Source: Lepisosteus oculatus
Lineage: Eukaryota > Chordata > Actinopteri > Semionotiformes > Lepisosteidae
Assembly: GCF_040954835.1 (NCBI RefSeq)
Contig: NC_090709.1
Coordinates: forward strand, 46,828,976 to 46,892,975
Direction of reading: 5' to 3'
DNA length: 64,000 nucleotides
The translations under genes were made by a program, and so were the position numbers. The notes under the pieces are model-generated. The model was given only the letters and a program-made list of their open reading frames with translations, was not told where the DNA came from and ran no database searches. Shown piece after piece: positions 47,213 to 57,793 of the stretch. Numbering within the stretch: position 1 is the first letter of the stretch; each line of letters starts with the position of its first letter.

Positions 47213-47219
47213 TGTGTGA

Positions 47220-48248
47220 ATAAATAAGACTTTTTAATACCACGTCAATGCTCCATATCTCAAAATCAGAAAACTACACTGTGATAAAAATAAAAGACTT
47301 TTCAACACAACAATCAATGAAATCTAAACGGTCAAAATCAGAAAACTACGATAACTATGATAAAAACACCACACTTGTGGCGCATCCTTACACAAAGGGC
47401 TGCGGGTGAATGGAATAAGTTACCCGGACATGTTGTTATACCAGTTTCCTTTACGACTGTGGTGGCGCTACTGGGTCAAGCGACGTGGTTAACGGCCTAT
47501 AGACCCCTCGCACAGACCAGTCGCTTTTAACCTTAAAAGCTAAGCAGTTTTAAAATAAGGCTTTTTAACACTCCCAAACAGAAAACCACGCGAACTAGGA
47601 TCTTTCAGCAAATTAACATCCTAACAAAAGAAGTAACATTTGCCATAAGTGGATCGTAACACATCTTGACCATGCTTAAATTATATTAACCTTTGCTTGT
47701 TGATTTTAGAGGTTTTGAGCTCGTTGACCCAGTTAACGTGTTGGCTCGGCGTCAAAGTTTACTTCTTGAAGGTCCGGGGTCTGCACGGAAAGGGAAAATA
47801 CCATTAGTGAAAGAACTCAACACCGCAAATTACCCCAAAAAAAAAACGGTGGGGATTTTTATTATGGACACGTTTAAATGGCCATGCTAAAAGAATGTTT
47901 TATATAATACCGACCTCTTCTCCCAGGCGATCTGATAATATGTTCCGCACCCTCTGGTATGACGTGAACATCTGCATGTGTCTCCACAAGGTTTTGCGGT
48001 GGTATTGTAAACACCAAACGAGATTTTTTAAATGTGTAGCGACTTGTCCTTTCGCCCGCGTCTGTGGAATAGACACATATCTGTACTGGTGTGGAGAATG
48101 TACCCCTGTGTCTTTAAGACTCACATGGTCGTAAAGCAATACTTCAATATTGGCTAGTATACAAATATTATACAACATTTTGTAACTATAGCTAACATGA
48201 GACATGCACCGTGACGTAATTGTCTCACAATAAGCCAGATATACATAC
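47220..48248. other. Possible intron / no clear gene
   Basis: Open frames on both strands at 47895-48205 have no domain I recognise. If the exon at 48249-48351 is spliced to the acceptor at 47213, this stretch is its intron of about 1.0 kb. Confidence 0.35.
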
Positions 48249-48351
48249 CGCTGAAATTCGTGGAGTCCTCGTCTTCGTCTATCAAGTCGAACAGTGTTAA
48301 GTCTGTAAATAGACTATCTTCAGACTGTTGTAATTGATCGGCGTGATCCAT
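48249..48351 (-). CDS. Putative acidic first exon
   Basis: From the ATG at 48351 the minus strand encodes MDHADQLQQSEDS, then a hydrophobic/acidic patch (LTLFDLIDEDEDS). A GTATGT donor-like site follows 48249 and breaks the frame in phase 1. The acceptor at 47213 is in the matching phase for the basic frame at 46799-47212. The acidic patch with FDLIDEDE resembles activator-type short motifs. Without transcript evidence the exon is a hypothesis. Confidence 0.35.
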
Positions 48352-49443
48352 TCTGACGAGATAACGTGAGACTGTAAGAATTGGAATCCAGCCAAAACTT
48401 CGCCTGTTAAACCGCTGGTACTTATACCCAAACCGATAAACATTCTCTTCTAAGAAACACACATGGCCCCCCTATAAAACCATTAATCTTAAGTATCATT
48501 GGGGGTGCACGTACTGGTCTGTAGAAATTATTTTAAGAAACATTTTAGAAAACATTTTAGACCGTTAAAATCTATATTATTTTTTATTTTAACGGTGTCT
48601 AAATTTCATAGCTGTTAAAACTTGGTGAAAATGTGCTGCGGTGTCTGTGTTTGATTCAGACCGCTAAGAATATTATCAAGCAAAATGTTTTTTATTAACG
48701 CTATAAGAAAATGTATCTGTTCTTTATAGCGACGTGTTCACAAACCAAGCTTGATGTTTTGAGGTTTTATTTTTTCGCGATGCGATGTTAAGAACATTTT
48801 TCCGTGAAATACATGTGGTGCTTGTAAATTAGAAAACTTTACATGAATATAAAATGTAAACTTTCCCTGGGGTCAATTTTAGCCCCCCTCCCCCACTCTG
48901 CATTCCAAAGCCTTTAACTAAACGCCACACCGCTCGTCTCCAAAACAACTCAAATTATCTCTAATGCGTGATTTTAAAACTTTAAGACCAATCCATTTAA
49001 GTATAAAGAACAACACCCCATCATTTGTTGCCTGTTAATACCTTAAAGATTTTTATGCTTGCGATGTGTGGAAATTTATCTCAAACTTTCGAAAAAGCTG
49101 TTGCGAATGTTTTATTAAAAATCTTATTACATTATTTTAAAAACTTTAAGACCAACCCCGCGTGTTTAAAATTTCTTTTCTGGGCAAACACATCATTTGT
49201 TTGCGTTGTGTGTTAATACTTTTAAAGTTTAAAACTTATAAACTGATATGTGAATACTTTTCGCTCTCGATAAAACAATGGGGGGGGGGGGTCTTTTTAA
49301 AGCATCACAACCAATTGAAAAATGTCTTGTGTTATGTAGGCTTGGTAACACCATTAGCGCATATTCTCAAACGCGCCGGCCTGACAGGGTCGCAGCGCGT
49401 CCCTGGAGCTGTCAGACACCACCCCTTGTTGGGAACTGCGAAG
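48352..49443. other. A/T-rich intergenic stretch of Polinton
   Basis: This separates the minus-strand polymerase side from the plus-strand spliced gene, so promoters for both directions are expected here. A run of ten or more G at about 49280 and stretches such as TTTTAAAACTTTAAGACCAA (twice, ~48973 and ~49137) are visible. No gene is supported. Confidence 0.4.
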
Positions 49444-50740
49444 ATGGCTTCTTTGTGTGGAGAAACATCGGGGTCCGCTACTCTACAAAGTGAAGAGGTA
49501 GGTGGCTAAAATATTTTTTCTGATCGTGGAATTGTTGTATCGGTGCTTAGCGTATGTCATTTTAATACTTGGTCTTCTTTTTAGCAAAACCAGACCCCAC
49601 CCTCTGCACCCTGTGACAACGGCGGGGATGTGAGTTCAGCTGGGGTACCAGATGTTGAAGAACTGCTGGGTGCTAGCGATGATACCACGCTACAAATGGT
49701 AAATATTAATGAAAAACCTTAGCTCAAAAGTGCGTTAAATGCTCGATATTTTAGGTACAAAGCATGTCTATTTTGTTAAGCCTTCCTTTTCTTTTTCCTT
49801 TAATAGAATAAAGAGGATGTGGACGGGTCAATCTTCGGCCTACTGGCACAACTGAATGTTTCGTGTCTATGTGTTTGGCCAAATGTTAATAAAGCTGATG
49901 CCCATGTCCCTAATGAGCCCGATGTTATGCCCCAGATTGTGAAAGCAGTAGTTTATTGCATCTTCAAACACTGTTTAAAGGGGGTCCTGGTTGATGACTG
50001 CTCGGCCTGTTTGATTGACCATCCCGGGCAGCAAGGTCACACATGCCTGTCTGTCGGCTACACAGATGGGTTTGAAGATGTGACGTTTGCTGCTTTAGAA
50101 ATTTATAAGTCTCTCAGTTTAGCCTGAAATTTATCGGCTGTTCTGTACACCGCCAGGTGTCTGGGTTCGTACACCATTACAAATGACACTGAGCGGGGCA
50201 AAAAACAGTTGCTGAAAAATATAATTGAGGACCGCTCCCCATTCGAGCATGTACACACCATACTTAAACAGCTGGATGAAAAATTAGTAGACGTGACTTT
50301 TGATGCGTTGCAAAAGAAACACTATTCTTATTTTTACAGACGCAAAAAAAAAGATCTATGTAAAATGTGAATACAGATTTCACTCTGTTTTACAGACCCG
50401 GGTGTGCCATCGTCCAAAGAATGAAGTATTTCTAATGTATACGTCTGAATTCTTACTAAGAGTGCTTTACACACTTCTCTCTACAAAGCTTGATATGCAA
50501 AACAAAGAGTCGAATGCTAATGTCCTTAAATTTGTTGAAGAGATAGATGTGTATGTCAAGAACTTGAGTGAAATTATTGCAGATCTGATGTTTTCAGATC
50601 AGAAATGGAAGCCTGGGGTGTTCTACAGTGTGTATTCCAAAATACAGCGTGTTTTGCACAGAACCTGTGGTAACACCATCCCGCTGTCTACGCAGGCAAA
50701 CTTTTTTGCTCTGCTAGATCGGATCGCCCAGTGTGGTTAG
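49444..50740 (+). pseudogene. Spliced Polinton accessory gene with Cys/His motif
   Basis: Exon 1 49444-49497 (MASLCGETSG...), exon 2 49585-49698, exon 3 from 49807. The two short introns (87 and 108 bp) have GT-AG borders and phase 0. Exon 3 contains DCSACLIDHPGQQGHTCL, a C-x2-C-x3-HP-x2-Q-x2-H-x-C pattern suggesting metal binding. An in-frame TGA at 50125 interrupts it, after which the same frame stays open to about 50369. A strong acceptor (TCTGTTTTACAG) at 50395 opens a last 115-codon exon ending at 50740. AATAAA signals follow at 50936 and 51039. I have seen similar Cys/His patterns in uncharacterised fish proteins, but the function is unknown. It stands opposite to the polymerase strand, near the right terminal repeat. 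Confidence 0.55.
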
Positions 50741-51106
50741 CATGGCTTTAGACATGGGGAGCGGAAGGGGGTTATGAATGCTTTTTCAGATGCCTCAAAG
50801 TTTCTCAGCAATGTTGGGGTGGTGGTTACGTGTACCGAACTAATTTTCCGCACCAACACTTAATTGTTGAATGCAAACAGGGGCCGGTAACGCGTGTGTG
50901 CTGCGTTGTTTCAGTGTTTGAAGCACGCACTGTTGAAATAAAGCGGTTCACATTTCACATACTTGCAAACTGGAGTCTGTAACTTGTGTGAAAAGTGCTG
51001 CTGAGCTGTTTCTGTGTTTGAAAACCCCCCGTTGAAATAAAGCAGTTCACATTTCACATGGTGTTTGTCCTGTGCGTTCTTTCCATGAGACTTTACGCAG
51101 TGTGTG

Positions 51107-51137
<31 letters not shown>

Positions 51138-51235
51138 TTACACCCCTGATGTTTTTGAGACACGGCTTATGCAGCGTATAAGCAGCCTGGCCAGACAACC
51201 ACTCGGCCACCCGGCCGCGGCTGGCGCTGCTCAGC
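50612..51235. repeat. 624-bp tandem duplication, unit 1
   Basis: The unit starts CCTGGGGTGTTCTACAGTG inside the last exon of the spliced gene. It runs through the polyadenylation signals and a (TG)n tract into the terminal repeat (CTGGCGCTGCTCAG). It is repeated at 51236-51859. Confidence 0.9.
51103..51138 (+). repeat. (TG)n microsatellite, first
   Basis: A TG tract interrupted by one TT step. The equivalent tract in the second duplication unit (51723-51758) is uninterrupted. Confidence 0.9.
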
Positions 51236-51719
51236 CTGGGGTGTTCTACAGTGTGTATTCCAAAATACAGCGTGTTTTGCACAGAACCTGTGGTAACACC
51301 ATCCCGCTGTCTACGCAGGCAAACTTTTTTGCTCTGCTAGATCGGATCGCCCAGTGTGGTTAGCATGGCTTTAGACATGGGGAGCGGAAGGGGGTTATGA
51401 ATGCTTTTTCAGATGCCTCAAAGTTTCTCAGCAATGTTGGGGTGGTGGTTACGTGTACCGAACTAATTTTCCGCACCAACACTTAATTGTTGAATGCAAA
51501 CAGGGGCCGGTAACGCGTGTGTGCTGCGTTGTTTCAGTGTTTGAAGCACGCACTGTTGAAATAAAGCGGTTCACATTTCACATACTTGCAAACTGGAGTC
51601 TGTAACTTGTGTGAAAAGTGCTGCTGCGCTGTTTCTGTGTTTGAAAACCCCCCGTTGAAATAAAGCAGTTCACATTTCACATGGTGTTTGTCCTGTGCGT
51701 TCTTTCCGTGAGACTTTAC

Positions 51720-51760
<41 letters not shown>

Positions 51761-51859
51761 ACACCCCTGATGTTTTTGAGACACGGCTTATGCAGCGTAT
51801 AAGCAGCCTGGCCAGACAACCACTCGGCCACCCGGCCGCGGCTGGCGCTGCTCACACCC
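51236..51859. repeat. 624-bp tandem duplication, unit 2
   Basis: This is a copy of 50612-51235. It contains the final 42 codons of the spliced gene again, as a fragment without its own start (51236-51363), then the AATAAA signals and (TG)n, and continues into the true right end of the element. Confidence 0.9.
51723..51758 (+). repeat. (TG)n microsatellite, second
   Basis: About 18 TG units without interruption. Open frames with Cys-Val or Thr-His repeats across it are artefacts. Confidence 0.95.
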
Positions 51860-51885
51860 GGGGATCTCGCGGCCCTCACCAGACT
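51785..51885 (-). repeat. Right terminal inverted repeat of Polinton
   Basis: The reverse complement begins AGTCTGGTGAGGGCCGCG and includes GCTTATACGCTGCATAAGCC, matching the left repeat. An extra inner copy of part of it is at about 51165-51233, produced by the 624-bp duplication. Confidence 0.7.
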
Positions 51886-52069
51886 CCCAGACACGAAAAC
51901 TACCCGATTTCCTAGGGTTATAATAGAGCGCACTCAACCCCGCGGCAGACATGGTCCCCTTCCAAACCAATACACACTTTCACACACAAGCGAGGGATGC
52001 GCCGCCTTGGGGCTTTGGGACCCTAAGGCTCCGGACCGACCGGCCAGGGGGAGGCGGGAGTTCCGACCC

Positions 52070-52215
52070 TTAACGACACACCATTGGCTCCTGAGGGGGC
52101 AGGACATGCACAAATAACAACACGCCATTGGCTGGCAAGGGGGCGGGACAGCCAAACACCGCTGACGCCCATTGGCTGGAAAAGGGGGGCGTGGTACCTG
52201 TCAAAAGTTTGACGA
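52070..52215. promoter_or_regulatory. Three-fold CCAAT/GC-rich promoter-like array
   Basis: Three blocks each have CCATTGGCT (inverted CCAAT box) followed by a G-rich GGGGGCGGGAC-type box, about 60 bases apart. The last continues into GTCAAAAGTTTTGACG. The last block resembles the DNA beside the integrase piece at 36745-36800, so it may be Polinton promoter DNA outside the right terminal repeat. Confidence 0.45.
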
Positions 52216-52528
52216 AAGGTGTCACTTTATACTACTCGTAACAATGCTTGTCAAATTCTCAAACAAATCTGCGTTGTATTTCTAATCTCTTTTAGCAGAG
52301 GACGCAACAAGAGTATAAATGATATCTCCCGCCAGCCATTCAAAGATACTTTTCCATGGGTAAATATGGATTTCTGGGGAGTTGCGGTGTTGATCACTAT
52401 TGGACTTCCCCGGTCTCAAGTGTTGTTGTTGGACACGGGCAAAAGACTCGCATTTTCTGCAAATATAAAGAGGGTTAAGGTTTCAGCTTTAGCGGAGACA
52501 GTGTTTACATTGACAATAATAAGACGAT

Positions 52529-52602
52529 TGTCCCTGGGTGGGTTTGAACCACCAACCTTTCAGTTAACAACCAAACGTGCTCACCGATTGCACCACAGAG
52601 AC
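52529..52602 (-). tRNA. tRNA-Asn(GTT)
   Basis: The minus strand begins GTCTCTGTGGTGCAATCGG and ends CACCCAGGGAC; the acceptor stem pairs apart from one T-G-type position. Anticodon GTT lies in GGTTGTTAACTG. The T-loop is TTCAAAC where TTCGAGC is usual. It is probably functional or nearly so. Confidence 0.8.
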
Positions 52603-52813
52603 TGATGAGAGAGGCTTTTCTCCATTCGCACCTTTCTGGTCAAAAATTAAACATTGCTCTGATAGGCAAAAATTAAATTTCATTTTTCACAAGCTGTATG
52701 AATTTCTTGAAAAACAAGTTGTTGCAGAAAGGAAATGCATTCATGCATTAAACTAAATCAAGCCCTATGCGGTTGTCCAAGATGGTTGTTTCTGCACAGA
52801 AAGACAGGAAGAA

Positions 52814-52887
52814 AGGCACAGCTGGGATGTGGAGCCAGGATCCCCAGTTAACGAGACAGGTACTTAAACCGATTCAGCTACAGTGCC
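52814..52887 (-). tRNA. tRNA-Thr(CGT)-like pseudogene
   Basis: The minus strand begins GGCACTGTAGCTGAATCGG and ends CCCAGCTGTGCCT, so the acceptor stem is recognisable. CTGTCTCGTTAACTG gives anticodon CGT with a weakened stem. The B box (GGCTCCACATCC) has lost the conserved TTCGA, so it is probably dead. Confidence 0.6.
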
Positions 52888-52889
52888 GG

Positions 52890-54425
52890 CAGAATTCTCC
52901 TCTTTTACAGCCGCTTGGACACACCGCTCTGAGCCATTTGCATTCACTAAGCCCTGAGTCTGACGGCTGAGCAAGCTGTCTCCTTTACACGGAACAGGAG
53001 CCCTGACCGTAAAAGAAACGAAGAGAAATGGCTTTTATTGGGCACTTTTCATGTCCAATGCCCTTGACATCTCCCATGGGCAACAGAGTTCATTTACGAC
53101 ACTTTTCCTTTCTTTCTTCTTTCTGTACTCTTTGATGAAACAAAATTCTTATAGGCTTCAGTTTGGAAAAGTGCGCTCTTTAGAAGTTACCGAAACCGCT
53201 AATGGTTACATAACACTTAATGAAAAAGCAACGTTCGGGTTTGAAAAAGAATATTACTTGCTATGAATACAAACACTGTTACAGGAGGCGTGTTAGGGAT
53301 ATTTTAGCTTAGATCATCAATTCATCTTACATTTCTTCTCCATCTATATCAACAGCGTTATCGCTACTGAGCGCTAAAGGCAGGTCCTGGCAATACAATC
53401 TTCTTTAGAAAACATTTTTAAAACTATTTCCACTACCATCCGTAAAGTAAAAGATTCCGATTGCACGCAACTAATAAATTATCTTTTCCAGGGACGTTGT
53501 AGCTAGATGCAAATTACAATTGAAAATATATCAGCTTTAACATTTTCTTTCAGATCCACAGGACGATCAGCATGAGCCATCAAAGAGCCTGTAACGGCAA
53601 AAAGGTTAAAAGTGCACAAGTGATCTGTCTTTGGTCAAAGGAATTGCTGGAGCAGTAGGACGCAGAGCAATATCTAGCAGCTGTAGATGATGTTCGGGGA
53701 AGAGATAATTCTGTTTTCAGCACAGGGAGTGAGAATGAGCTCAGTCCGGCTCCCAGCAGAATCCATTCTGGTTTGGTTACTGTCAGACTGTGTGTCTGAG
53801 GCTCTTTGGATCGCAACGTGAAAAAAAAAGAACAAAAAACATTTGCTCACATCTTGTGATTTCCACGAGAGGAAGAGAAGATATCACTTTAAAAAAAATC
53901 AGAACTGAAGATTTGGATCCGGGACCTCATACTTGTCAAATGATTAAAATAATAATTATGAAAATATCAGGTTGTGTTTCTGCAACATATCCTGCACAGT
54001 ATGCCATTTTTTTCTAAAAATACAGTAGATTGTACTTAATAAAAATGTACAATTCACCACTGGTATAAACAGATGTGTGCTGTGTTTGCCTTTGTAAGCA
54101 TTTGTTAAAAAAATAAGTTCACAATATGATAAAAAACACAAAAAGCACAAACGTAATAATATAATGATACAAAATCAATACTAAATCATAAAGCCAATTA
54201 AGTACCTATCCTTTGAAAACAGTGACATTTGTATCTACTTTTGAATTACAAATCAGACAGCGTAGTCCCTTAATTCAAAGATAAGATATTTGCCAAAACA
54301 AGACAACCAGATGTTAGCTGAATTCGGAACAAGAGCCTCTGCTTCATTGTTTATTGAGCTTTTGATCAACGTCTGAGTGAAAAAGATTTGCTATTTTAAC
54401 TATTTGATTAAAGTTCACAAAAGCA
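52890..54425. other. Spacer without supported genes
   Basis: Short open frames at 53051-53266, 53580-53816 and 53790-54017 have no recognisable domain. 53340-53560 is loosely related to the repeat at 8440-8700 (the phrases GCGTTATC, GCTAAA and CCTGGCAATA recur). Confidence 0.45.
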
Positions 54426-54428
54426 CCT

Positions 54429-54516
54429 TTCTTCGAGCTGGAGTCGAAACAGCGACTTAAGGATTCCAAACTGTTTCTAATACAATCAGCCACGCTACCA
54501 ACTGAGCTATCGAAGG
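54429..54516 (-). tRNA. tRNA-Tyr(GTA) with intron
   Basis: The minus strand begins CCTTCGATAGCTCAGTTGG. GATTGTA gives anticodon GTA, followed by an intron of about 16 bases, then ATCCTTAAGTCGCTG and a T-arm. The 3' acceptor strand has a mismatch (CGAAGA against CCTTCG), and the T-stem and D-stem are altered (GGTAGCGTGG). It may be a decayed copy. Confidence 0.7.
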
Positions 54517-54993
54517 GATTTAAAGTGCTCTTCTCTGGCACATATTGCCCAATGTAGTGAAATATTCCGGGTACTTAAATTCCAGTTCGACATCAAGTTT
54601 CCAACTCGTTTCCTTAGTCTTGTTTACCTTGAATTTAAGCCACAAACCAGGATTCTACTGTATAATCTTCCAGGGATGTTACAAAATGTTTGATGGGGCA
54701 TCCATCATTACAGGTGGAAATCCACTCCTTTTTTTTTCTCGAGGCATCATATTAAACATTTCATTTGGATCGAGAAGAGGATCACCATGAGAGACAGAAC
54801 AAACTGTTTGATTCCGTCTTTATTGGGAACTGAATCACAGCTAATGCATGTAAAGCCTTCAGTATGCGATAGTGAGAGCTCAGTTATGCCAGGGAGTGGG
54901 AGTGAAGAGAACTGAACTGAAATTTATTAAATTCATATTTAAATAGAGTGTAAATCATCAAAGTGTTCTGTCACTTAAAACTTATTACAACAC

Positions 54994-55076
54994 TACCAGG
55001 AGTGGGGATTGAACCCACGTGGACATTTGTCCATTGGATCTTAAGTCCAACGCCTTAACCACTCGGCCATCCTGGT
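54994..55076 (-). tRNA. tRNA-Leu(TAA)
   Basis: The minus strand begins ACCAGGATGGCCGAGTGG. The anticodon arm TTGGACTTAAGATCCAA gives TAA. The variable arm is GGACAAATGTCC, and the gene ends TTCAATCCCCACTCCTGGTA. All stems pair. This is an intact 83-nt gene and the best preserved tRNA in the window. Confidence 0.93.
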
Positions 55077-55789
55077 CTACAGCAATATGCTCTTCAGTTG
55101 TTTAACATTTAAATATGATTCAACAATTAAAAAAAATTAAACCACGAAACCTCTTAGAGTTGCGAGAATACTTCCTTTGTGTATAATATACATTGTGAAT
55201 GCTTTCTCAGCCTTCACTTTTTCGTTTTTATGACATTTTTTTGACCGAGCACGAATATTCTTTTGTCCATATCTTCCCAATGGAAGCACAGAGCGCTGTC
55301 AAACCAAATGCATTTTAAAGACCAAGACTTGTGGATATTTCCACAGCATCTACATCAAACTATCAGTGGGCTAATTATCTTTTTTTAAACCTCCGGTTTT
55401 TCATCGATGCATAATTACGCACTTACTGGAACCTGGAGGACCGCTGTGTACAGACGTTCACAACGCAAGAAATACTGTTCAATACGGCTTCGTGCGAATA
55501 ACCCGTATATGACCATAGGAAGCAGAACAGTGCAGTCTCCAATTACCCAGACTGTAAGCACAGGAATAAAGCTTTGTTTGATTTCTGAAACCCTTCCTTT
55601 ACGCCCTGTTTTCATTCAGGTAAGGGTCAACTATATTGACAATACTACTGACAGCAGGAAGATTAAAATATTCTTTACTCAGCAGCTCATTAAAAACAGC
55701 TCCCATGATGTTCAAACCGATATTTTACACAGAACACTGACACAGCTTTGCGTTCTGAATCTCTTTTTCTCGTGCTTTTATTTAATATG

Positions 55790-56184
55790 GCACAATGCAC
55801 TGGGATAGGGATATTCTGTTCACAAACCAATAGCATTTAAATCACAGCACCCACAATGCTGCAAGTAAGTGTTTTGCACACTAAGCAGGTCTTCTGACTT
55901 TTTCCAGCTTTGTTTTGGGTTGTGGAACCTTTATTTTTTATGATTTTCTGAAGATAACACTACAGGTATACACTGGGATAGGTGGGTCTTTTTCATGGCT
56001 CAATAGTAATTCAAATACAACAGCCACACTGCTGAAACCATATGTTTTACACACCAGACAGGGCCCCTAACCTCATACAACCTTGCTGTGGCTGTGGCCT
56101 CTTTCTTTATTTTTTTATGATTTTCTGAAAGTAACACTACAGGTAATACACTGGGACAGGTGGGTCTTCTTCATGGCTCAATAG
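55790..56184 (+). repeat. ~177-bp tandem repeat interrupted by LTR
   Basis: The phrase ACTGGGATAGG recurs at about 55798, 55974 and 56151 (as ACTGGGACAGG), with GATTTTCTGAA and AACACTACAGGTA between. The third unit is cut at CTCAATAG by the LTR starting at 56185. Confidence 0.7.
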
Positions 56185-57565
56185 TGTAGTGGTTTGATGG
56201 GTTTACTGAGACAATTATTAATTGTAACAGTAATCACGAGGTTGTTCGTTGTAGCTTTTAGAAAATAAATCGTCAGAACAACTAACAACGCACACACACA
56301 GGTTCAATACACGAGATACATTTATTAATATAAATTGTGCACCAAAGATATACTAGTCTGCCTGGATACGAGTGGCAGACCTTGCTGTGAGGGTTATCAA
56401 TATACAAGGTATATAATCTCGAAGAGATGCAAACACAAAGAGATACACAACAGAGAATATATGTCAATATATATCGTTCGGTTACCAAATCGCTAACCAG
56501 TGTTATTACCCACTGTTACTCTAAACTCGGAAGTAAATACATTACTCATGAATTAAATTGATAACAACTTGTGTTGAGGTACAATTGAATTCTCGAGACG
56601 CAATGTAGAACATGGGGTTTACTTATCCACTGTGTATGGATTTGGAATCTCCTGGCACGAACACCAAACCAGCTGACAGGCTCTGTTGCAGCCTCTGTTG
56701 CAGCGGTTGTCCAATGGGCATTGTGTCGGCGTCCTCTAGCTACCGGCCAACCAGTCAAGGTGCAGCTCAGAGTAGGACGGGCGGAGGAATCTGACTGCGG
56801 CGCACAGGGCAGTCGTTGCTCCGAGGGGATCTACCAGGAGTCCGGCTGGCTAGTAGAAAGTCTCTATGCAAAGAGTGTGACCGTGAGTCCTCACAAGTCA
56901 CTCTTTTGCCTGGGAAGAAGCTGGTTCGTTCCCGGTCCAGCGCTGCTTCTGAATAAGCTATTCAGGTTGTCGACGAGGGTCCAACTGTAGGCTGCCGTTG
57001 ATCAAGTGGAGCATTCACGTTGGTAGAATTCTGAGTACGTACGGGATCCTCGGCCTCGCGCTTAGAACAAAGTCCAAGTCCTTTTGCAGACAACAGCAGT
57101 TGTCACGTGATTGTCTCTGAGGATGCGCGAAAATGGCAAAGGAGAGCCCCGATCTGAGCTTGCGCTCCCTTTTTGACCAAGACCCAGATGTGTGCTGATT
57201 GGTTGAGAGTTTGGCGGGCATTGGAGACCCACGTGGTATTACCACGCCCTGCCAGTCCCTGATTGGTTGGTCAAGATGAGATATAAGTCACTTACTCTTG
57301 ACACTTAGGAATGCAGTCCAGATGTCCATTCGGCACTCTCTAAACTGATAGGCACCAATGGATGACCATTGATCATGATAGCCAGGCTTAGCTAAGTGCA
57401 TCCCCGTCTGCGAGCTTGTTCCTTATCAAAAGAAAACATCTTAAATCAGCCTGCATGAATACTTTCTCTGTGGCTGCACCACAGAGATGGAGGGTGAGAT
57501 GGGGCCTCCTTTAGGACAGCATACCAACGCCTAATTCTGTCTTATTAACAAGCATTGCCGCTACA
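56185..57565 (-). repeat. 3' LTR, complete (1,381 bp)
   Basis: On the plus strand it runs from TGTAGTGGTTTGATGGG to CAAGCATTGCCGCTACA, so the ends are TGTAG...CTACA. AATAAA on the coding strand lies near 56310. Flank AATAG precedes it. The partner flank lies outside the window. Confidence 0.9.
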
Positions 57566-57568
57566 TAT

Positions 57569-57580
57569 CCCCCCTTTTTG
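57569..57580 (-). promoter_or_regulatory. Polypurine tract
   Basis: On the coding strand CAAAAAGGGGGG lies 3 bases before the 3' LTR start (TGTAG). A purine run at this place primes plus-strand DNA synthesis in LTR retroelements. Confidence 0.8.
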
Positions 57581-57793
57581 AAGGTCACGAGGTCCTGAGG
57601 CGTTGTTGCCTTCAAAACAAAAACAGAGTAAAGTGATGTCTGTTGTACCACGGTGGATTCTACCACCCAATATTCACATTACCTCTCGAGAATTTGTACA
57701 GGAAATAGTGTTGGAAAGAACATTGCGTATACCTGCTCTCAGTTATAAGGTACATAGAAATGAGGCATCGGGCATCATCAATAGCCCTAGACC

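Larger units (their letters stand above)
35408..51888. mobile_element. Degenerate Maverick/Polinton (adintovirus-like) element
   Basis: The ~16.5 kb unit is flanked by inverted repeats (35411-35505 and 51785-51885). It contains the family's marker genes: retroviral-type integrase, A32-type packaging ATPase and protein-primed family B DNA polymerase. Known Polintons also encode major and minor capsid proteins and an adenovirus-like protease; I see none of these here. The core is tandemly duplicated, the right terminal repeat is duplicated, and most genes carry frameshifts or stops, so it is an inactive genomic copy. The expected 6-bp target duplication is not evident at the ends. Confidence 0.85.

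Noticed and set aside
51058-51363. Open frames with Cys-Val or Thr-His repeats around the (TG)n tracts (also 51670-51933)
   Set aside because: They are translations of a microsatellite in several frames, joined to terminal-repeat sequence; no protein signature.
51785-51850. tRNA-Leu/Ser-like GGTGGCCGAGTGGTT in the right terminal repeat (minus strand)
   Set aside because: No B box or acceptor pairing follows at tRNA spacing; the left repeat differs at these bases.
53790-54017. tRNA-like phrase GATTTGGATCCGGGACC near 53910
   Set aside because: Only a weak B-box resemblance; no A box or stems could be fitted.
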